A stretch of DNA of 64,000 nucleotides from an uncultured Flavobacteriales bacterium (GCA_903837495.1 CAILUT010000047.1:1-64000); one strand, 5' to 3'; numbered from the stretch's first letter, positions 35,998-45,880 are shown. Made by a program: numbers and translations. The notes: generated by a model from the letters alone, not told the origin.

Positions 35998-38055
35998 TTA
36001 GGTTGATTTTCCATACATCAATCGTTTCAACAAGGGGTTTAGCGATGCCACCAAAATTCCAGCCGCAACAGGAACAAGGGTGAAAATCAAAAAGAAGGTG
36101 CTTAAGCTGTAATTGGCCGATATGTGTTCGATTTGTCCGCCCAGCGTAGCTGCCAATTTGTTGCCTATCGCAATGGCCAAATACCACATTCCAAACATAA
36201 AGGCAATCATGCGCGGTGGAACCAGTTTTGAAACATTGCTTAGGCCCACTGGCGAAACACACAGCTCACCCAATGTATGGAACAAGTATGCAACCACCAG
36301 CCAAACCATGCTCACCTTTACAAAGCCCGGTGCGGCTCCTTGGGGTATAACTGCCGACCCAATGGCCAAACAGCCAAAGCCCAATCCCATGACGATAAGC
36401 CCCAATCCATATTTTTGAGCCACACTCGGATTGTATTTGCTGTCCCACCATTTGGTAAACAACGAGGCAAAAGCAATAATGAAAAAGGAGTTTAAAATGG
36501 AAAACCAACTTGTGGTGATCTCCACCAAATTTGAAACGGGTTCTATCACCCTGGCAGGAATTAAGGCACTTTCTTTCCCTCTTTGCTGGTATGCTTCCCT
36601 CACCTTTGATTCGGTTTTGGAATCCATTAAGACCCAATTCCCTTTTTCCTTGTGCAAATAAACAACCTGGCTGGCCATCAGCTCCTCCGAAGATTTTAGC
36701 ATGATTGAGGTGTCTCGGCTTAACCCAAACTGGGTTTGGCTTTCGGTTCTTGGTAGCCATTCAACCTCACCCTCTTTGTTGCTTTGTTCCATCAAGGGCA
36801 TAGATATTCGATAAGCCAACTGTTGGCTGTCGTTGTACACCATCCAGCCTACAATACCCCAAACGACGACAAAACTAAAACCCATGATTAGGTTGGCCTT
36901 GGGGATGCTGTTTCGGGTTTCTCGCATCAATTTAATCAATACCCAAGTGATGATTCCAAGTGGAACGGTGGTCAATAGGGCGTTTACAATTCGGTAGGCC
37001 ACCGCAGCAGAATCGGTCAAGGTGCGCTGGGTGAAATCGCGCGCAAAAAGCACCAGCGACGTGGCGCCTTGCTCAAAGGACATCCAGAAGAATACCGTGA
37101 AAAAGGCAAAAATAACCACGGCAATCATCCGGTTTCGAACGGGGGTGCTGTAGCGAATCAACCGGCTCACCACTACCGTTAAAAGGGCCGCCAAACCCAT
37201 TAAGGCAAGTACAACCGGGCCACTCAATGGTCCAATCGATAGAGCCTCTGGAATTAAATTCACCTTGGCAATAGAGCTCAAAGGGTCATTCAGAAGGTAG
37301 GTTAAACCAATGCTGGCAGCGATAAAAATCAAAATTCCATCTACCACGGTAAATGGATTCCGGGGCTCCGAGTCTATCGGTTCTGAATTTTGGATGTTGG
37401 ATTGTTCCGTTTCCTTTTTGGGGCGGTCGCCCAAGGTCCCAAACAAGGGCTTGGCCAACCAAAACTGCAAGGAACCCAGCAACATGAAAATACCTGCCAA
37501 TCCAAATCCCCAACTCCATCCTACATTTTCGGCCAAATAGCCGCAGATTAGCATCCCGAAAAAAGCCCCCGCATTTACACCCATGTAAAATATGGTGTAA
37601 GCCCCGTCTTTCTTTTCCGGCAAATCTTTGTACATCTGCGATATAAAACTAATCATGTTGGGTTTGAAAAAACCCGTTCCCATCACCAACAACCCAAGCC
37701 CGATGTACAACGATGCTTCTGTTTCTAAGGCCATGCTCGCATGACCTACCGTCATTATAAGCGCCCCAATTAAAACCGCCAATCGGTAGCCCAATATGCG
37801 GTCTGCCAAAATTCCACCTACAATCGGACTTAAATACAACAGGCCTGCATACGTGCCAAATAAGGCCCCCGCCTGTTTGCTGGACCACTCCCAGCCAGGA
37901 TTCGAGCCAATGGCCGCCATGGTCAAAAAATTAATGAGCAGAACCCGCATTCCATAAAAGGAAAACCGTTCCCACATTTCGGTAAAAAACAACACAAACA
38001 ATCCCGCAGGATGCCCCAATACGCGGCTCTTAAAAAAATCTGGACTTGCACTCAT
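35998..38055 (-). CDS. POT-family proton-coupled peptide transporter
   Basis: This 685-residue protein has about 12-14 membrane spans and the PTR2 signature region HPAGLFVLFFTEMWERFSFYGMR at its N-terminus, including the ExxER proton-coupling motif, and later GAYTIFYMGVNAGAFFG. It is larger than bacterial POT proteins of about 500 residues because of a hydrophilic insertion in the C-terminal half (about 420-510: DSQQLAYRISMPL to LIPARVIEPV). Such an insert is seen in Bacteroidota members from memory. It imports di- and tripeptides with protons. Confidence 0.88.
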   Translation of the reverse strand: MSASPDFFKSRVLGHPAGLFVLFFTEMWERFSFYGMRVLLINFLTMAAIGSNPGWEWSSKQAGALFGTYAGLLYLSPIVGGILADRILGYRLAVLIGALIMTVGHASMALETEASLYIGLGLLVMGTGFFKPNMISFISQMYKDLPEKKDGAYTIFYMGVNAGAFFGMLICGYLAENVGWSWGFGLAGIFMLLGSLQFWLAKPLFGTLGDRPKKETEQSNIQNSEPIDSEPRNPFTVVDGILIFIAASIGLTYLLNDPLSSIAKVNLIPEALSIGPLSGPVVLALMGLAALLTVVVSRLIRYSTPVRNRMIAVVIFAFFTVFFWMSFEQGATSLVLFARDFTQRTLTDSAAVAYRIVNALLTTVPLGIITWVLIKLMRETRNSIPKANLIMGFSFVVVWGIVGWMVYNDSQQLAYRISMPLMEQSNKEGEVEWLPRTESQTQFGLSRDTSIMLKSSEELMASQVVYLHKEKGNWVLMDSKTESKVREAYQQRGKESALIPARVIEPVSNLVEITTSWFSILNSFFIIAFASLFTKWWDSKYNPSVAQKYGLGLIVMGLGFGCLAIGSAVIPQGAAPGFVKVSMVWLVVAYLFHTLGELCVSPVGLSNVSKLVPPRMIAFMFGMWYLAIAIGNKLAATLGGQIEHISANYSLSTFFLIFTLVPVAAGILVASLNPLLKRLMYGKST

Positions 38056-38144
38056 AAGGCGAAGATAGAAATTTAGGGAAAGGCTTGAACCTCCGTTTGA
38101 TTTACAAGAACTAAGAACCGGATTCAGTGAATCTCTTTCGGGGT

Positions 38145-39242
38145 TTAATCAATCCCCATAGCTTGAATCAATATACGAGCAGATTCGCGGTTTGAATACC
38201 GAGCTTTAAAATTCGCCAAATCCATTTTGCTGCCGGTCTTTAAGCGGTCTTTTATTTCAGAAGCCTTCGAGTAAACATGTATCCAAGGCTCCAATCCCGT
38301 TCCAACAGCCAATTCCCTATTTACCCAAACGGGCTTGCCACTGGCCAAGGCATTTAAAATCCGCAAGGGTACGCCACCCATGTATTCGCCACACAATACA
38401 TGCGCCTCAGCACCTATGTTTAATTCTGTGAGCAACCCTTCGCTGGGATTGAAAATGCATTTTATGGATTTCCCTTCCGTTTGCGCTATGTGCTCCAATC
38501 CTTGACCTGCTGCAATCAGTTCATATTCAAAACCAGAAAAATCCGCTAAAAAATCCTGTAGCTTTCTAGCTTGGTTCGGCTGAGTAAAATTGCCTTGCAT
38601 AAGAACATAGGGCTTATTTTCTGTCGCATTTTTCGGAATTTCTTGAAGTTGCTCCGAATCCCGAAAAAAGGGCATAACCAACTGTACATTTTCTGACCGT
38701 TGTTGAAAATAGGGAAGCTCTTTTTCTGACAGCGGAAATAAAGCGCTAGCAAAACCTAGCTCTTTTTCTTGTTTTTTCAATCGCTGGGCTTCTAGCTTAA
38801 AATAAATGGCTTTCCACCCAGAACTGGCCTTGGCGATTCGATGGTAATAGGCGTACTCTATGTTATGGCATCGAACGAACAATCCCCGCTTTGGCCATGC
38901 TTTCCTCAATTCTTTTAACCAGGCAGTACAATGCTGACCTTCAAATAAAATAGGGGCATTGTCTTTGTTTAATGCCTCCCACAAGGCCTTGGTTTTTCGG
39001 CTTTGTACGATGTAAGGGCTAAAGCTCAGTTGGCTTTTCCATCCAATTTCTCTTTTGTACCGAATTGCTTCAACTCGATCCCATGGGTTTGCTGCTTCCG
39101 ATTGCTTGCCGTAATCAAAATAATGCAAGCGAATTTGCACTCCCCGCTTTTCAAGGGCAGCTATTTTCCAGAAAACATCTACAATTCCTCCGTAGCTTGG
39201 AGGCCAAGGCCGGTCAAACGATACCACATGCAAATCAGGCAT
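38145..39242 (-). CDS. Glycosyltransferase, GT4-like
   Basis: A 365-residue GT-B-like protein starting at ATG 39242 (MPDLHVVSFDRPWPPSYGG). The N-terminal domain opens with the acceptor-site loop PPSYGGIVDV. The C-terminal half has VLMQGNFTQPNQARKLQDFL and the EYMGGVPLRILNALASGKPVWV segment equivalent to the nucleotide-sugar binding E-x7-E region. Donor and acceptor are unknown. It is divergent from a second glycosyltransferase gene 126 bp away; both may act in cell-surface polysaccharide assembly. Confidence 0.72.
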   Translation of the reverse strand: MPDLHVVSFDRPWPPSYGGIVDVFWKIAALEKRGVQIRLHYFDYGKQSEAANPWDRVEAIRYKREIGWKSQLSFSPYIVQSRKTKALWEALNKDNAPILFEGQHCTAWLKELRKAWPKRGLFVRCHNIEYAYYHRIAKASSGWKAIYFKLEAQRLKKQEKELGFASALFPLSEKELPYFQQRSENVQLVMPFFRDSEQLQEIPKNATENKPYVLMQGNFTQPNQARKLQDFLADFSGFEYELIAAGQGLEHIAQTEGKSIKCIFNPSEGLLTELNIGAEAHVLCGEYMGGVPLRILNALASGKPVWVNRELAVGTGLEPWIHVYSKASEIKDRLKTGSKMDLANFKARYSNRESARILIQAMGID

Positions 39243-39367
39243 ACCAAAGCAATGAATCGGCTCTAAAGTAGTCAATCTTGTGCGGCTTTATGTACATTTT
39301 CTGGCCCTAAGCCATTGCCTTGGTTTGATTTTAGGTCGGTTTGCCCCTCTTTATTTACCTTCGACCC

Positions 39368-40492
39368 ATGAAACCCCTTCGGATTTCGGTAGCCGTTATT
39401 ACCGATTTAGAAACCGACCAACGCGTAAGAAAGGTCTGTACCTGGATGCAACAGCAAGGGTATGACCTTGTTGTAACCGGTCTTAAAAGACCTTTTTCTA
39501 CTCAATTGCAAGAGCGGCCCTACACCCAGAATCGCTTAATAACAAGGCAACAAAAGGGCGTTTTGTTTTATGCCGAATGGCAATGGAAGTTGTTTTGGGC
39601 CCTTCGTAAATTGCCTTCCGATGTAATTTATGCCAATGACTTAGATACCTTGTTCCCTGCCTGGTTGGCGGCAAAAATACATGGAGCTGCATTGGTGTAC
39701 GACAGCCACGAATGGTTTACCGAAGTCCCTGAATTGCTTAATCAGCCATTTAAAAAATGGATTTGGAAGAAACTCGAGGCTTTTTTGGTTCCAAAAACGG
39801 CCGGCAGATTGACCGTTAATGCTTCCATAGCTCAGAAACTGAAGGAAGCGCACGGTTTTCCTTTTATGGTTTTACGAAATGTCCCCAATCTAGTTTCAAT
39901 TCAGGCCAATCCCTCTCTATTGCCGGCAGCAGCTCAAGCTAAATTCTGCATCGTTTTGCAAGGAAACGGAATTAACATCGATCGGGGTGCCGAAGAGGCC
40001 ATTCGGGCTCTACATTTTTTACCCGATCAGGTTCATTTGATTCTTGTTGGTGCCGGCGATGTGTTCCCCCTTTTACCCAAGTTCATTGAATCTGAAGGGC
40101 TGCAAAATAGAGTAAGTCTTTTTCACCGCATGCCGTACGAGCAAATGATGCAATTGGCCGCCTCATGCCAACTTGGTCTTTCTCTGGATAAAAACAGAAG
40201 TGGAAACTACCTGTTTTCTCTCCCCAATAAGGTGTTCGACTATTGGATGGCAGGAATTCCGGTCTTGGCTTCAAACCTGCCCGAACTCCAAGCCCTAATT
40301 CATGAAACCGGAGCTGGCGTTTTATGCGAGGCCGTAGAGCCAAAGCTGATCGCCCAAGCCATTCTCCCCGTTTTGGAATCAACAACCCTGCACACGGATT
40401 TGTGCTTCAAGGCCAAAAAGGCCGCCGCCCTTCATTGTTGGGACCACGAGCAGCAGACCTTACAGCAGTTGTTTCAAAACATGGTCTTGTAA
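39368..40492 (+). CDS. Glycosyltransferase, GT4-like
   Basis: This 374-residue GT-B enzyme starts at ATG 39368 (MKPLRISVAVITDLETDQRV). The N-terminal domain contains YANDLDTLFPAWLAAKIHGAALVYDSHEWFTEVPEL, a segment typical of GT4 family transferases. The C-terminal domain has VLQGNGINIDRGAEEAIRAL and the donor-binding region LPNKVFDYWMAGIPVLASNLPEL. A near-consensus -7 element TACCTTCG (39356-39363) sits only five bases before the ATG. Donor and acceptor are unknown. Confidence 0.8.
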   Translation: MKPLRISVAVITDLETDQRVRKVCTWMQQQGYDLVVTGLKRPFSTQLQERPYTQNRLITRQQKGVLFYAEWQWKLFWALRKLPSDVIYANDLDTLFPAWLAAKIHGAALVYDSHEWFTEVPELLNQPFKKWIWKKLEAFLVPKTAGRLTVNASIAQKLKEAHGFPFMVLRNVPNLVSIQANPSLLPAAAQAKFCIVLQGNGINIDRGAEEAIRALHFLPDQVHLILVGAGDVFPLLPKFIESEGLQNRVSLFHRMPYEQMMQLAASCQLGLSLDKNRSGNYLFSLPNKVFDYWMAGIPVLASNLPELQALIHETGAGVLCEAVEPKLIAQAILPVLESTTLHTDLCFKAKKAAALHCWDHEQQTLQQLFQNMVL

Positions 40493-40535
40493 TTTTCAAC
40501 CTCCTGTCCCCCCTTGAAGATTTCCAAGCCACAGG

Positions 40536-42107
40536 CTATTTAATCCAAACCTGATGAATGGTGTGGTTCCCTGGTCCGCTCGGAAAATCATCAACCTCCC
40601 ATCGGTTGCCTTGGCCTTGAATTCCCCAATGGTTTTGGCCGCTTCTGTAAAATGGGAATTCCGTCGCTGCTAAGTTTCCTTGATCGTTAAAATACGCATC
40701 GTTCTGGGCAGGTATATTCGCAGTATGTCCGCTTAAAGGCGTAAACGAGGCATTCAAGCCCGTAAATGAACCATTTCCAGATTTCATGTACGAGCCAACG
40801 GAGTTCAAGGTTGTTTTGAAATGTACAATTCGTCCATGTCCAGATGTGCGGCCATAAAATCGAACCGACGAAAACGAAAGCAGATTCGCCAAACTGTTTG
40901 AAACATGCCCCCAAGCCGTTGGATGGGTGCTCTCATTGCTGCCAAGCGAGGTTGCATTTTGAATCGGCAATCGATTGCTCAATACCAACAAGCTCGGATT
41001 GCTTCCGGCGCTGTGAAAATAATTCAATACCAAGGTCCAGCCCCCTCCATCGGTTGTCATGTCGCAATAACACTGAAAGGGCAGCATCGGCCCAGTCGTG
41101 TCTGGATCCAACCAATAAATCCCCGTCCCAACGCTCTGACCTTGAGAAATGATTTGCTGGCAATTCAAGGCCGGGCTGTTGCTCGCTTCTCCCAATTTCT
41201 TGGTGGTAAACGTGATTTCCGAACCATAGCTTGTTCCTGCTGTATTGCTGGCGTATGCCCGAATATAATAGGTGGTATTGTTTTGTAGATTTTGTAGGGT
41301 CGATGTATATTGTCCCGTTCCTGAACCGGATAGCACGGTTGAATTTAAGGTTGTAGGATTCGCTGAGGTTGAATAACAAATGCCCCGAGCCAAAACCGGA
41401 GCCCCGCCGTCTTGGCTAACATTCCCCCCCGATACTGCTGAATTTCCCCCAATGTTTGTTGCACTGTCTGTGCCAACGGTGGGGGGATTGGGAGTGGTAA
41501 AACTAAGTTCGTTTCCATATCCCGTTCCCTCTGAATTTGTTGCATAGGCCCGAACAAAGTAGTTGCTGCCATTTTGCAGCGGACCCAGGGTGCTGCTGAA
41601 TCCCCCCATGCCAACTCCATCTACCGTAAAGGAATCGCTTAAGGTTGGGCTGGCTGTCGTATCCCAACAAACTCCCCTAGCTGTAACCAAAGTGCCCCCA
41701 TCGTCGGTAACCGTTCCTCCCGACTGAGCCTGAGTTCCTGTAACTCCACTCACCAAGGACGTTAAAACCAAAGGTGGCTTTGGACACATTGAATACCATC
41801 CTGAAGGGCGGTAGTACTGCATGCAATTTACATCCGTATTGAAAACCATTAGGCCAAATGCAGGATTTTGAATCGAATCGCGTTGCCCTGTGTTTAATCT
41901 GGGAGGCAAAAAACCTTTTGAGTTGCTCTCTACATCTAGCATGGCAGCAGGGTGAGGAGGGTTTCCCGTTTGGTTAATACCCACCTGGGCTTGAATTAAA
42001 TTCAAGGCGAACCAAAAGCAAACAACACAAGAAAAACGAAACAGGGTATGCAATAATAATTTTCTGAAAGGCCGTTTAAAAGTAGTGGGTCGGATTTTAA
42101 TGACCAA
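40536..42107 (-). CDS. Exported protein with fibronectin-like repeats and fibrinogen-like domain
   Basis: A 523-residue exported protein. The signal sequence lies well inside the N-terminus (FSCVVCFWFALNLIQAQVG), followed by the same SKGFLPPRLNTGQRDSIQNP segment as the 31.9 kb gene. Two repeats of about 90 residues follow, with GGTLVTARGVCWDT and NNTTYYIRAYASNTAGTSYG, of a fibronectin-III-like surface type. The C-terminal fibrinogen-like domain has QCYCDMTTDGGGWTLVLNYFHSAG. No standard sorting domain is seen (HTIHQVWIK). A paralogue of the 31.9 kb protein with a swapped middle domain. Confidence 0.77.
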   Translation of the reverse strand: MVIKIRPTTFKRPFRKLLLHTLFRFSCVVCFWFALNLIQAQVGINQTGNPPHPAAMLDVESNSKGFLPPRLNTGQRDSIQNPAFGLMVFNTDVNCMQYYRPSGWYSMCPKPPLVLTSLVSGVTGTQAQSGGTVTDDGGTLVTARGVCWDTTASPTLSDSFTVDGVGMGGFSSTLGPLQNGSNYFVRAYATNSEGTGYGNELSFTTPNPPTVGTDSATNIGGNSAVSGGNVSQDGGAPVLARGICYSTSANPTTLNSTVLSGSGTGQYTSTLQNLQNNTTYYIRAYASNTAGTSYGSEITFTTKKLGEASNSPALNCQQIISQGQSVGTGIYWLDPDTTGPMLPFQCYCDMTTDGGGWTLVLNYFHSAGSNPSLLVLSNRLPIQNATSLGSNESTHPTAWGHVSNSLANLLSFSSVRFYGRTSGHGRIVHFKTTLNSVGSYMKSGNGSFTGLNASFTPLSGHTANIPAQNDAYFNDQGNLAATEFPFYRSGQNHWGIQGQGNRWEVDDFPSGPGNHTIHQVWIK

Positions 42108-42255
42108 GCCCTACCGCAAAATTTCACGTCGATTTCTGCCATTTATTTCCATATACGCTCATTAAACTTGGAATGCGCTGCGGATTTGCCTTTTAAAAGC
42201 AAAACAGCCCCCAATTCAAGGCCTATTGTTCCGCGTAATTCTAATCCCCAAAAAT

Positions 42256-43017
42256 CTATTGCAAGGCCGAATACTGAGGATCCCGAAGCAATCGAACTTC
42301 AATGTCTTTCGGAAGATATTGACGGATGACCATTCGGAGTTTTTCCGTGTACAGCTCACGCCGCTCTGACCATCGAATCAAGCCCTGAGCTAGTTGTTCC
42401 GCATCCGGTTTTTGCCCTTTCCTTCGCATGTCGGCCCGCATCAGTCTGAATTTCTTGTAAGAGGGGAAGGTGTTTATGGTTCGCATATAGTCTTTAATCC
42501 CATCGTACAGGGAGGCATACGATTTTAAATAATAGGTGGTTGTTTCAGATTGGGTTACCACCAATCCGTTTGGCCGCCTTTGCGTTAATCCAAAATAATT
42601 GTTGGTTTTGCGTGCCGCAGCTGATTTTCCCCAACCGCTTTCCACAATGGCTTGGGCCAATACCAATTTCTCGGGTACAATGTCGCAGCGTTCTAGGGCA
42701 AGCACAATGCGGTCCATCACCGTTTGCCTAAAATCAGCCATTGCCGGCGTATCCGCCGGCAGCTTATACCTCTGGGCCATTTTGGCAAGAAAATCAATCT
42801 CATGGATGTACAAACCAGCTCCTTTGCTCAGTTTTTTTTGAATGTTCAACAAATGTGCCCGCTGAAATAAAACATCGAGATTTACCCGGCGCACATGCGG
42901 CAAAAAATAGGATACGAATTCTTTTCCTGTCGCAGTAAACGGTACCGCAGCAACTACGGCATGGTTCGCCCAAGCCAGCACCAAACAAAATAGAATCCGA
43001 AACAGGATTGACCTCAT
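42256..43017 (-). CDS. Bax-like exported glucosaminidase
   Basis: This 253-residue protein has a signal peptide ending VVAAVPF and a Bax/FlgJ-type glucosaminidase (GH73) domain. The catalytic glutamate is in LAQAIVESGWGKSAAARKTNNYFGL. TYYLKSYASLYDGIKDYM follows, typical of the family. It cleaves the glycan strands of peptidoglycan in the periplasm. No cell-wall-binding LysM or SH3 domain is attached. Confidence 0.85.
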   Translation of the reverse strand: MRSILFRILFCLVLAWANHAVVAAVPFTATGKEFVSYFLPHVRRVNLDVLFQRAHLLNIQKKLSKGAGLYIHEIDFLAKMAQRYKLPADTPAMADFRQTVMDRIVLALERCDIVPEKLVLAQAIVESGWGKSAAARKTNNYFGLTQRRPNGLVVTQSETTTYYLKSYASLYDGIKDYMRTINTFPSYKKFRLMRADMRRKGQKPDAEQLAQGLIRWSERRELYTEKLRMVIRQYLPKDIEVRLLRDPQYSALQ

Positions 43018-43106
43018 GCAACAAAATTCGGCATTGAGATTCAGCTCTCGCCTGCAACACCTTACAACTTATCTACATTAACCTGTTCACAATCTGTATT
43101 TTCCAC

Positions 43107-44531
43107 TCAGGGCTCTCCCTTTTTTGGGAATTTCCGAAGCCGTAAATAGGTGGCTGCGTGGCCAATACCTAAACCTATTAAGGGCAAATGAAGGACGGCC
43201 ATGTAGCGTGAAATATTGCCTAAAACGGGCATTAAAATGCCCATCAAAAAACCAAGACTAAGCGTCCATATCAGCATTCCACCCAAAAGAACCTCGGGTT
43301 GCTTTGCTCGAATAAATACCCACAGCAGCAAAACCCAAGCCCCCAAAAAGCAAATACGTTCCAAACCCCAAATCCAATATTTCCAATTTAAGCCAAACCA
43401 CTCATATCCGGTCATGCCTCGAAAAATATAGCAAGGACTGTGTACCATCAAATCTGTTAAACTCCCTTCAAAAGGAATTAGAGGAACTCCCGTAGCCGGT
43501 TTTTTTTGCCCGGCCTCTACCTCCAAATCCAACCGTTTAAATTTTAATTTTTCAAGGATGTTTAACCCTGTCTGCTGCACCTGACGGGCGTACGATTCCC
43601 CGTTCTTTCGTTCGTATTCCGCTTGAGTCTGATAGCTTGACCTCAATACCGATGGCTGATGTTTCCATGCCCATATCTGCAGCAGAAAAAGGGCAATCAA
43701 TGGAATTCCAATACCAAGGAAGACCGAAACTCCCACCGACTTTTTAGGCCAAATTCGAACGGCGGTAAAAAATCCCAGCACAGGGAGGGCGCACAGCAAT
43801 AGAAATACACGAAATTCAAAAAGCAAGTATATTCCAAGCAAAACCCCAGCTAAGGCCAACCCCTTTTGGCTTTTCGCCTTTGAAATTCCCCAAAAAATAC
43901 TCCCTATCCCAAACAGCAAAATGCTTTCTTTCCCCGGCAATGCGGTCCATAGTAGGGTAGAGGGCGACAACAACAGCGCCAGCCATATCAGGTTTATTCC
44001 CGCATTTCCGAATGCAACCCTTAAGGCAATTGCCACCCCTTGAATGCCCATCCAAGAAAGGAAGGCAAAAATCCAAAAAACAAAGAAATAACTTCTGCCA
44101 CTTGCCCAAAGCAATAGGGCGGCAGCCCTGACCATGCGCTGTTTTTCATTTCCCAACCCGTAGTGGTTGCTCTTGCTCCATATTTTCATGTGCATCACCG
44201 CCAGTTCTCCCACAGTTGTCTTGGGTTTTCCGGTACCTATCAGCCACCAAAAATCAACCGGACTTTTGCTCTTTACATCCAACAATTTGCTGGCATTTAA
44301 AAACAAGGCCGCAGCATCACCGCCCTCTGAATCTGCGTATTTTTTTGTCTGATACCAATACGTCCCCAAGCCTAAACTCAACTGAATAAAAAACAAGGAA
44401 ATCCAAGCAACTCTTTTTGAAAAGGAGATCCGTTTCAGGTTGAAATACCACCAAATCCCCAAGCACAAAAAAAGGGCCGCTAAGCCCTTTACTAAATCTA
44501 AAAGTAGTATGTCTTCTAAACGCACCAACAT
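43107..44531 (-). CDS. Multi-pass membrane protein of unknown function
   Basis: This 474-residue protein has about ten hydrophobic segments separated by short basic loops. A long extracytoplasmic loop near residues 60-120 contains SEGGDAAALFLNASKLLD. The SPSTLLWTALPGKESILLFGIG segment recalls polysaccharide polymerases and EpsG-like proteins, but I cannot assign a family. Its ATG overlaps the stop codon of the fructose-6-phosphate aldolase-like gene (TAATG), so the two are cotranscribed, although no shared biochemistry is obvious. Confidence 0.6.
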   Translation of the reverse strand: MLVRLEDILLLDLVKGLAALFLCLGIWWYFNLKRISFSKRVAWISLFFIQLSLGLGTYWYQTKKYADSEGGDAAALFLNASKLLDVKSKSPVDFWWLIGTGKPKTTVGELAVMHMKIWSKSNHYGLGNEKQRMVRAAALLLWASGRSYFFVFWIFAFLSWMGIQGVAIALRVAFGNAGINLIWLALLLSPSTLLWTALPGKESILLFGIGSIFWGISKAKSQKGLALAGVLLGIYLLFEFRVFLLLCALPVLGFFTAVRIWPKKSVGVSVFLGIGIPLIALFLLQIWAWKHQPSVLRSSYQTQAEYERKNGESYARQVQQTGLNILEKLKFKRLDLEVEAGQKKPATGVPLIPFEGSLTDLMVHSPCYIFRGMTGYEWFGLNWKYWIWGLERICFLGAWVLLLWVFIRAKQPEVLLGGMLIWTLSLGFLMGILMPVLGNISRYMAVLHLPLIGLGIGHAATYLRLRKFPKKGEP

Positions 44532-45187
44532 TACCCGTTGGCTTTTCGGTAGTCAGCCAAAAATTTCTCTAAACCTAAATCCGTCAACGGATGGTTCAAC
44601 AAAGCTGTTATGGCATTCAAGGGGCAAGTAACTACATCGGCGCCCAATTCGGCGCACTTCACAATATGCAGCGGATGCCGAATGCTGGCCGCCAATACCA
44701 TGGTTGGAAACCCAAAAATGGAATAAATGGATACTATTTGTTCTATCAATTGAATGCCATCGATCGATATGTCATCCAATCTACCTAAAAAAGGAGATAC
44801 ATAGGTGGCGCCGGCTTTGGCTGCCAACAAGGCTTGGCCCGCCGAAAACACCAAGGTGCAATTCGTTTTTACCCCTTTGTTGCTAAAATACCGAATGGCT
44901 TTAATGCCCTCTTTGGTCATAGGAACTTTCACCACAATTTGAGGATGCAAGGCCGCTAAAGCCTCTCCCTCCCTTATCATGCCTTCTACATCCGTTGAAA
45001 TCACTTCGGCACTCACATCCCCATCTACAATTTCGCAAATGGCTTTATAATGAGCAACCACCGCCGCTTCCCCCGTAATCCCCTCCTTGGCCATCAACGA
45101 TGGATTGGTGGTTACTCCATCCAATATGCCCATGTCTTGAGCTTCGCGAATTTGTGCCAGGTTGGCCGTGTCAATAAAAAATTTCAT
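44531..45187 (-). CDS. fsa: Transaldolase / fructose-6-phosphate aldolase (short form)
   Basis: A 218-residue TIM-barrel aldolase of the TalC/MipB/FSA group. It opens [16 protein letters not shown], has [14 protein letters not shown], and the Schiff-base lysine in [48 protein letters not shown] completes the pattern. Members act as transaldolase in the non-oxidative pentose phosphate pathway or as fructose-6-phosphate aldolase; the motif set does not decide between them. It lies immediately downstream of the SRP RNA gene. Confidence 0.9.
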   Translation of the reverse strand: MKFFIDTANLAQIREAQDMGILDGVTTNPSLMAKEGITGEAAVVAHYKAICEIVDGDVSAEVISTDVEGMIREGEALAALHPQIVVKVPMTKEGIKAIRYFSNKGVKTNCTLVFSAGQALLAAKAGATYVSPFLGRLDDISIDGIQLIEQIVSIYSIFGFPTMVLAASIRHPLHIVKCAELGADVVTCPLNAITALLNHPLTDLGLEKFLADYRKANG

Positions 45188-45204
45188 ATCGAAGAATTAA
45201 AAAA

Positions 45205-45301
45205 GGGCAAGTTACTTGCATCGCACCGCTACAACCTTCTACCCTTGCTTCATTCCTGACCTAGGGGAGTTCAAAGGGAGCTGGTCGTACAAGACTTGCC
45301 C
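45205..45301 (-). ncRNA. ffs: Small SRP RNA (4.5S-type)
   Basis: Read on the minus strand, the 97-nt segment starts GGGCAAGT and ends ACTTGCCC, closing a perfect 8-bp terminal stem, followed by TTTTTT. Its apex contains CTAGGTCAGGAATGAAGCAAGG, which is domain IV of the signal recognition particle RNA with the GGTCAGG and AGCAAGG internal-loop strands that bind Ffh. A perfect -7 element ends five bases upstream. This RNA targets membrane and exported proteins to the translocon. It overlaps no gene. Confidence 0.88.
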
Positions 45302-45305
45302 GTGC

Positions 45306-45313
45306 CAAAGATA
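45306..45313 (-). promoter_or_regulatory. -7 promoter element for the SRP RNA
   Basis: TATCTTTG on the minus strand is a full match to TAnnTTTG, placed five to six bases before the predicted 5' end of the SRP RNA. This agrees well with the position expected for a transcription start. Confidence 0.75.
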
Positions 45314-45439
45314 GAGAAAAGTTTAGTTCACCTAAAAGGGAATAGCCACAGAAATTGCCCCAGATATTACAGCATTCCTCTTCTAAACCTAGGCATGCAT
45401 TGCTCCGCCTTCTGAACATCCAATCTGTTCAAATCAAAT

Positions 45440-45880
45440 TCAGGCTCCAATCCATTCATATACACCTACTTCCCGCTTTGAAAATCCCAATTTCTCAACC
45501 ATTCGGCATGAGGCTATATTTTCTGGCTTTATCAATGCTATGCATCGAGCGGTCTCTCCCGCCAAGCCTAACCTCAACAAAATCGTTCCATACCCCTTGC
45601 CTCGGTGCTCGGGCGCAATCATCCACGACAGTTCTATTTCCCCTGTCTCCAATTCATCTTTTCTTAAACTTCCCAAGCCTTCGCCCAATTCATTCTCTAA
45701 GATGTAGGTGCGCCGCTTCAGATTCGCCAACGAAGCTGCCCACCAAACCAAATGCGGCTCCAACGGAATGGGGTCCGAATTGAACGAATATTGCCGACTT
45801 AAGGGGTCGTTCCTCCAGCGCCAAATATCTGGACCATCTTCCGGCCTTGCCAACCTTAATCGAATTTGAATGGAATCCAT
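45440..45880 (-). CDS. GNAT-family N-acetyltransferase
   Basis: A 146-residue GNAT acetyltransferase. The acetyl-CoA pyrophosphate loop is APEHRGKGYGTILLRL, preceded by GEIELSWMIA (strand 4). The C-terminal NIASCRMVEKLGFSK segment is typical. The opening RLRLARPEDGPDIWRWRNDPLSRQ resembles RimJ/RimL and sugar-nucleotide acetyltransferases such as PseH. The substrate is unknown. A sugar-metabolism role is possible, since a sugar-type oxidoreductase gene lies just upstream. Confidence 0.8.
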   Translation of the reverse strand: MDSIQIRLRLARPEDGPDIWRWRNDPLSRQYSFNSDPIPLEPHLVWWAASLANLKRRTYILENELGEGLGSLRKDELETGEIELSWMIAPEHRGKGYGTILLRLGLAGETARCIALIKPENIASCRMVEKLGFSKREVGVYEWIGA

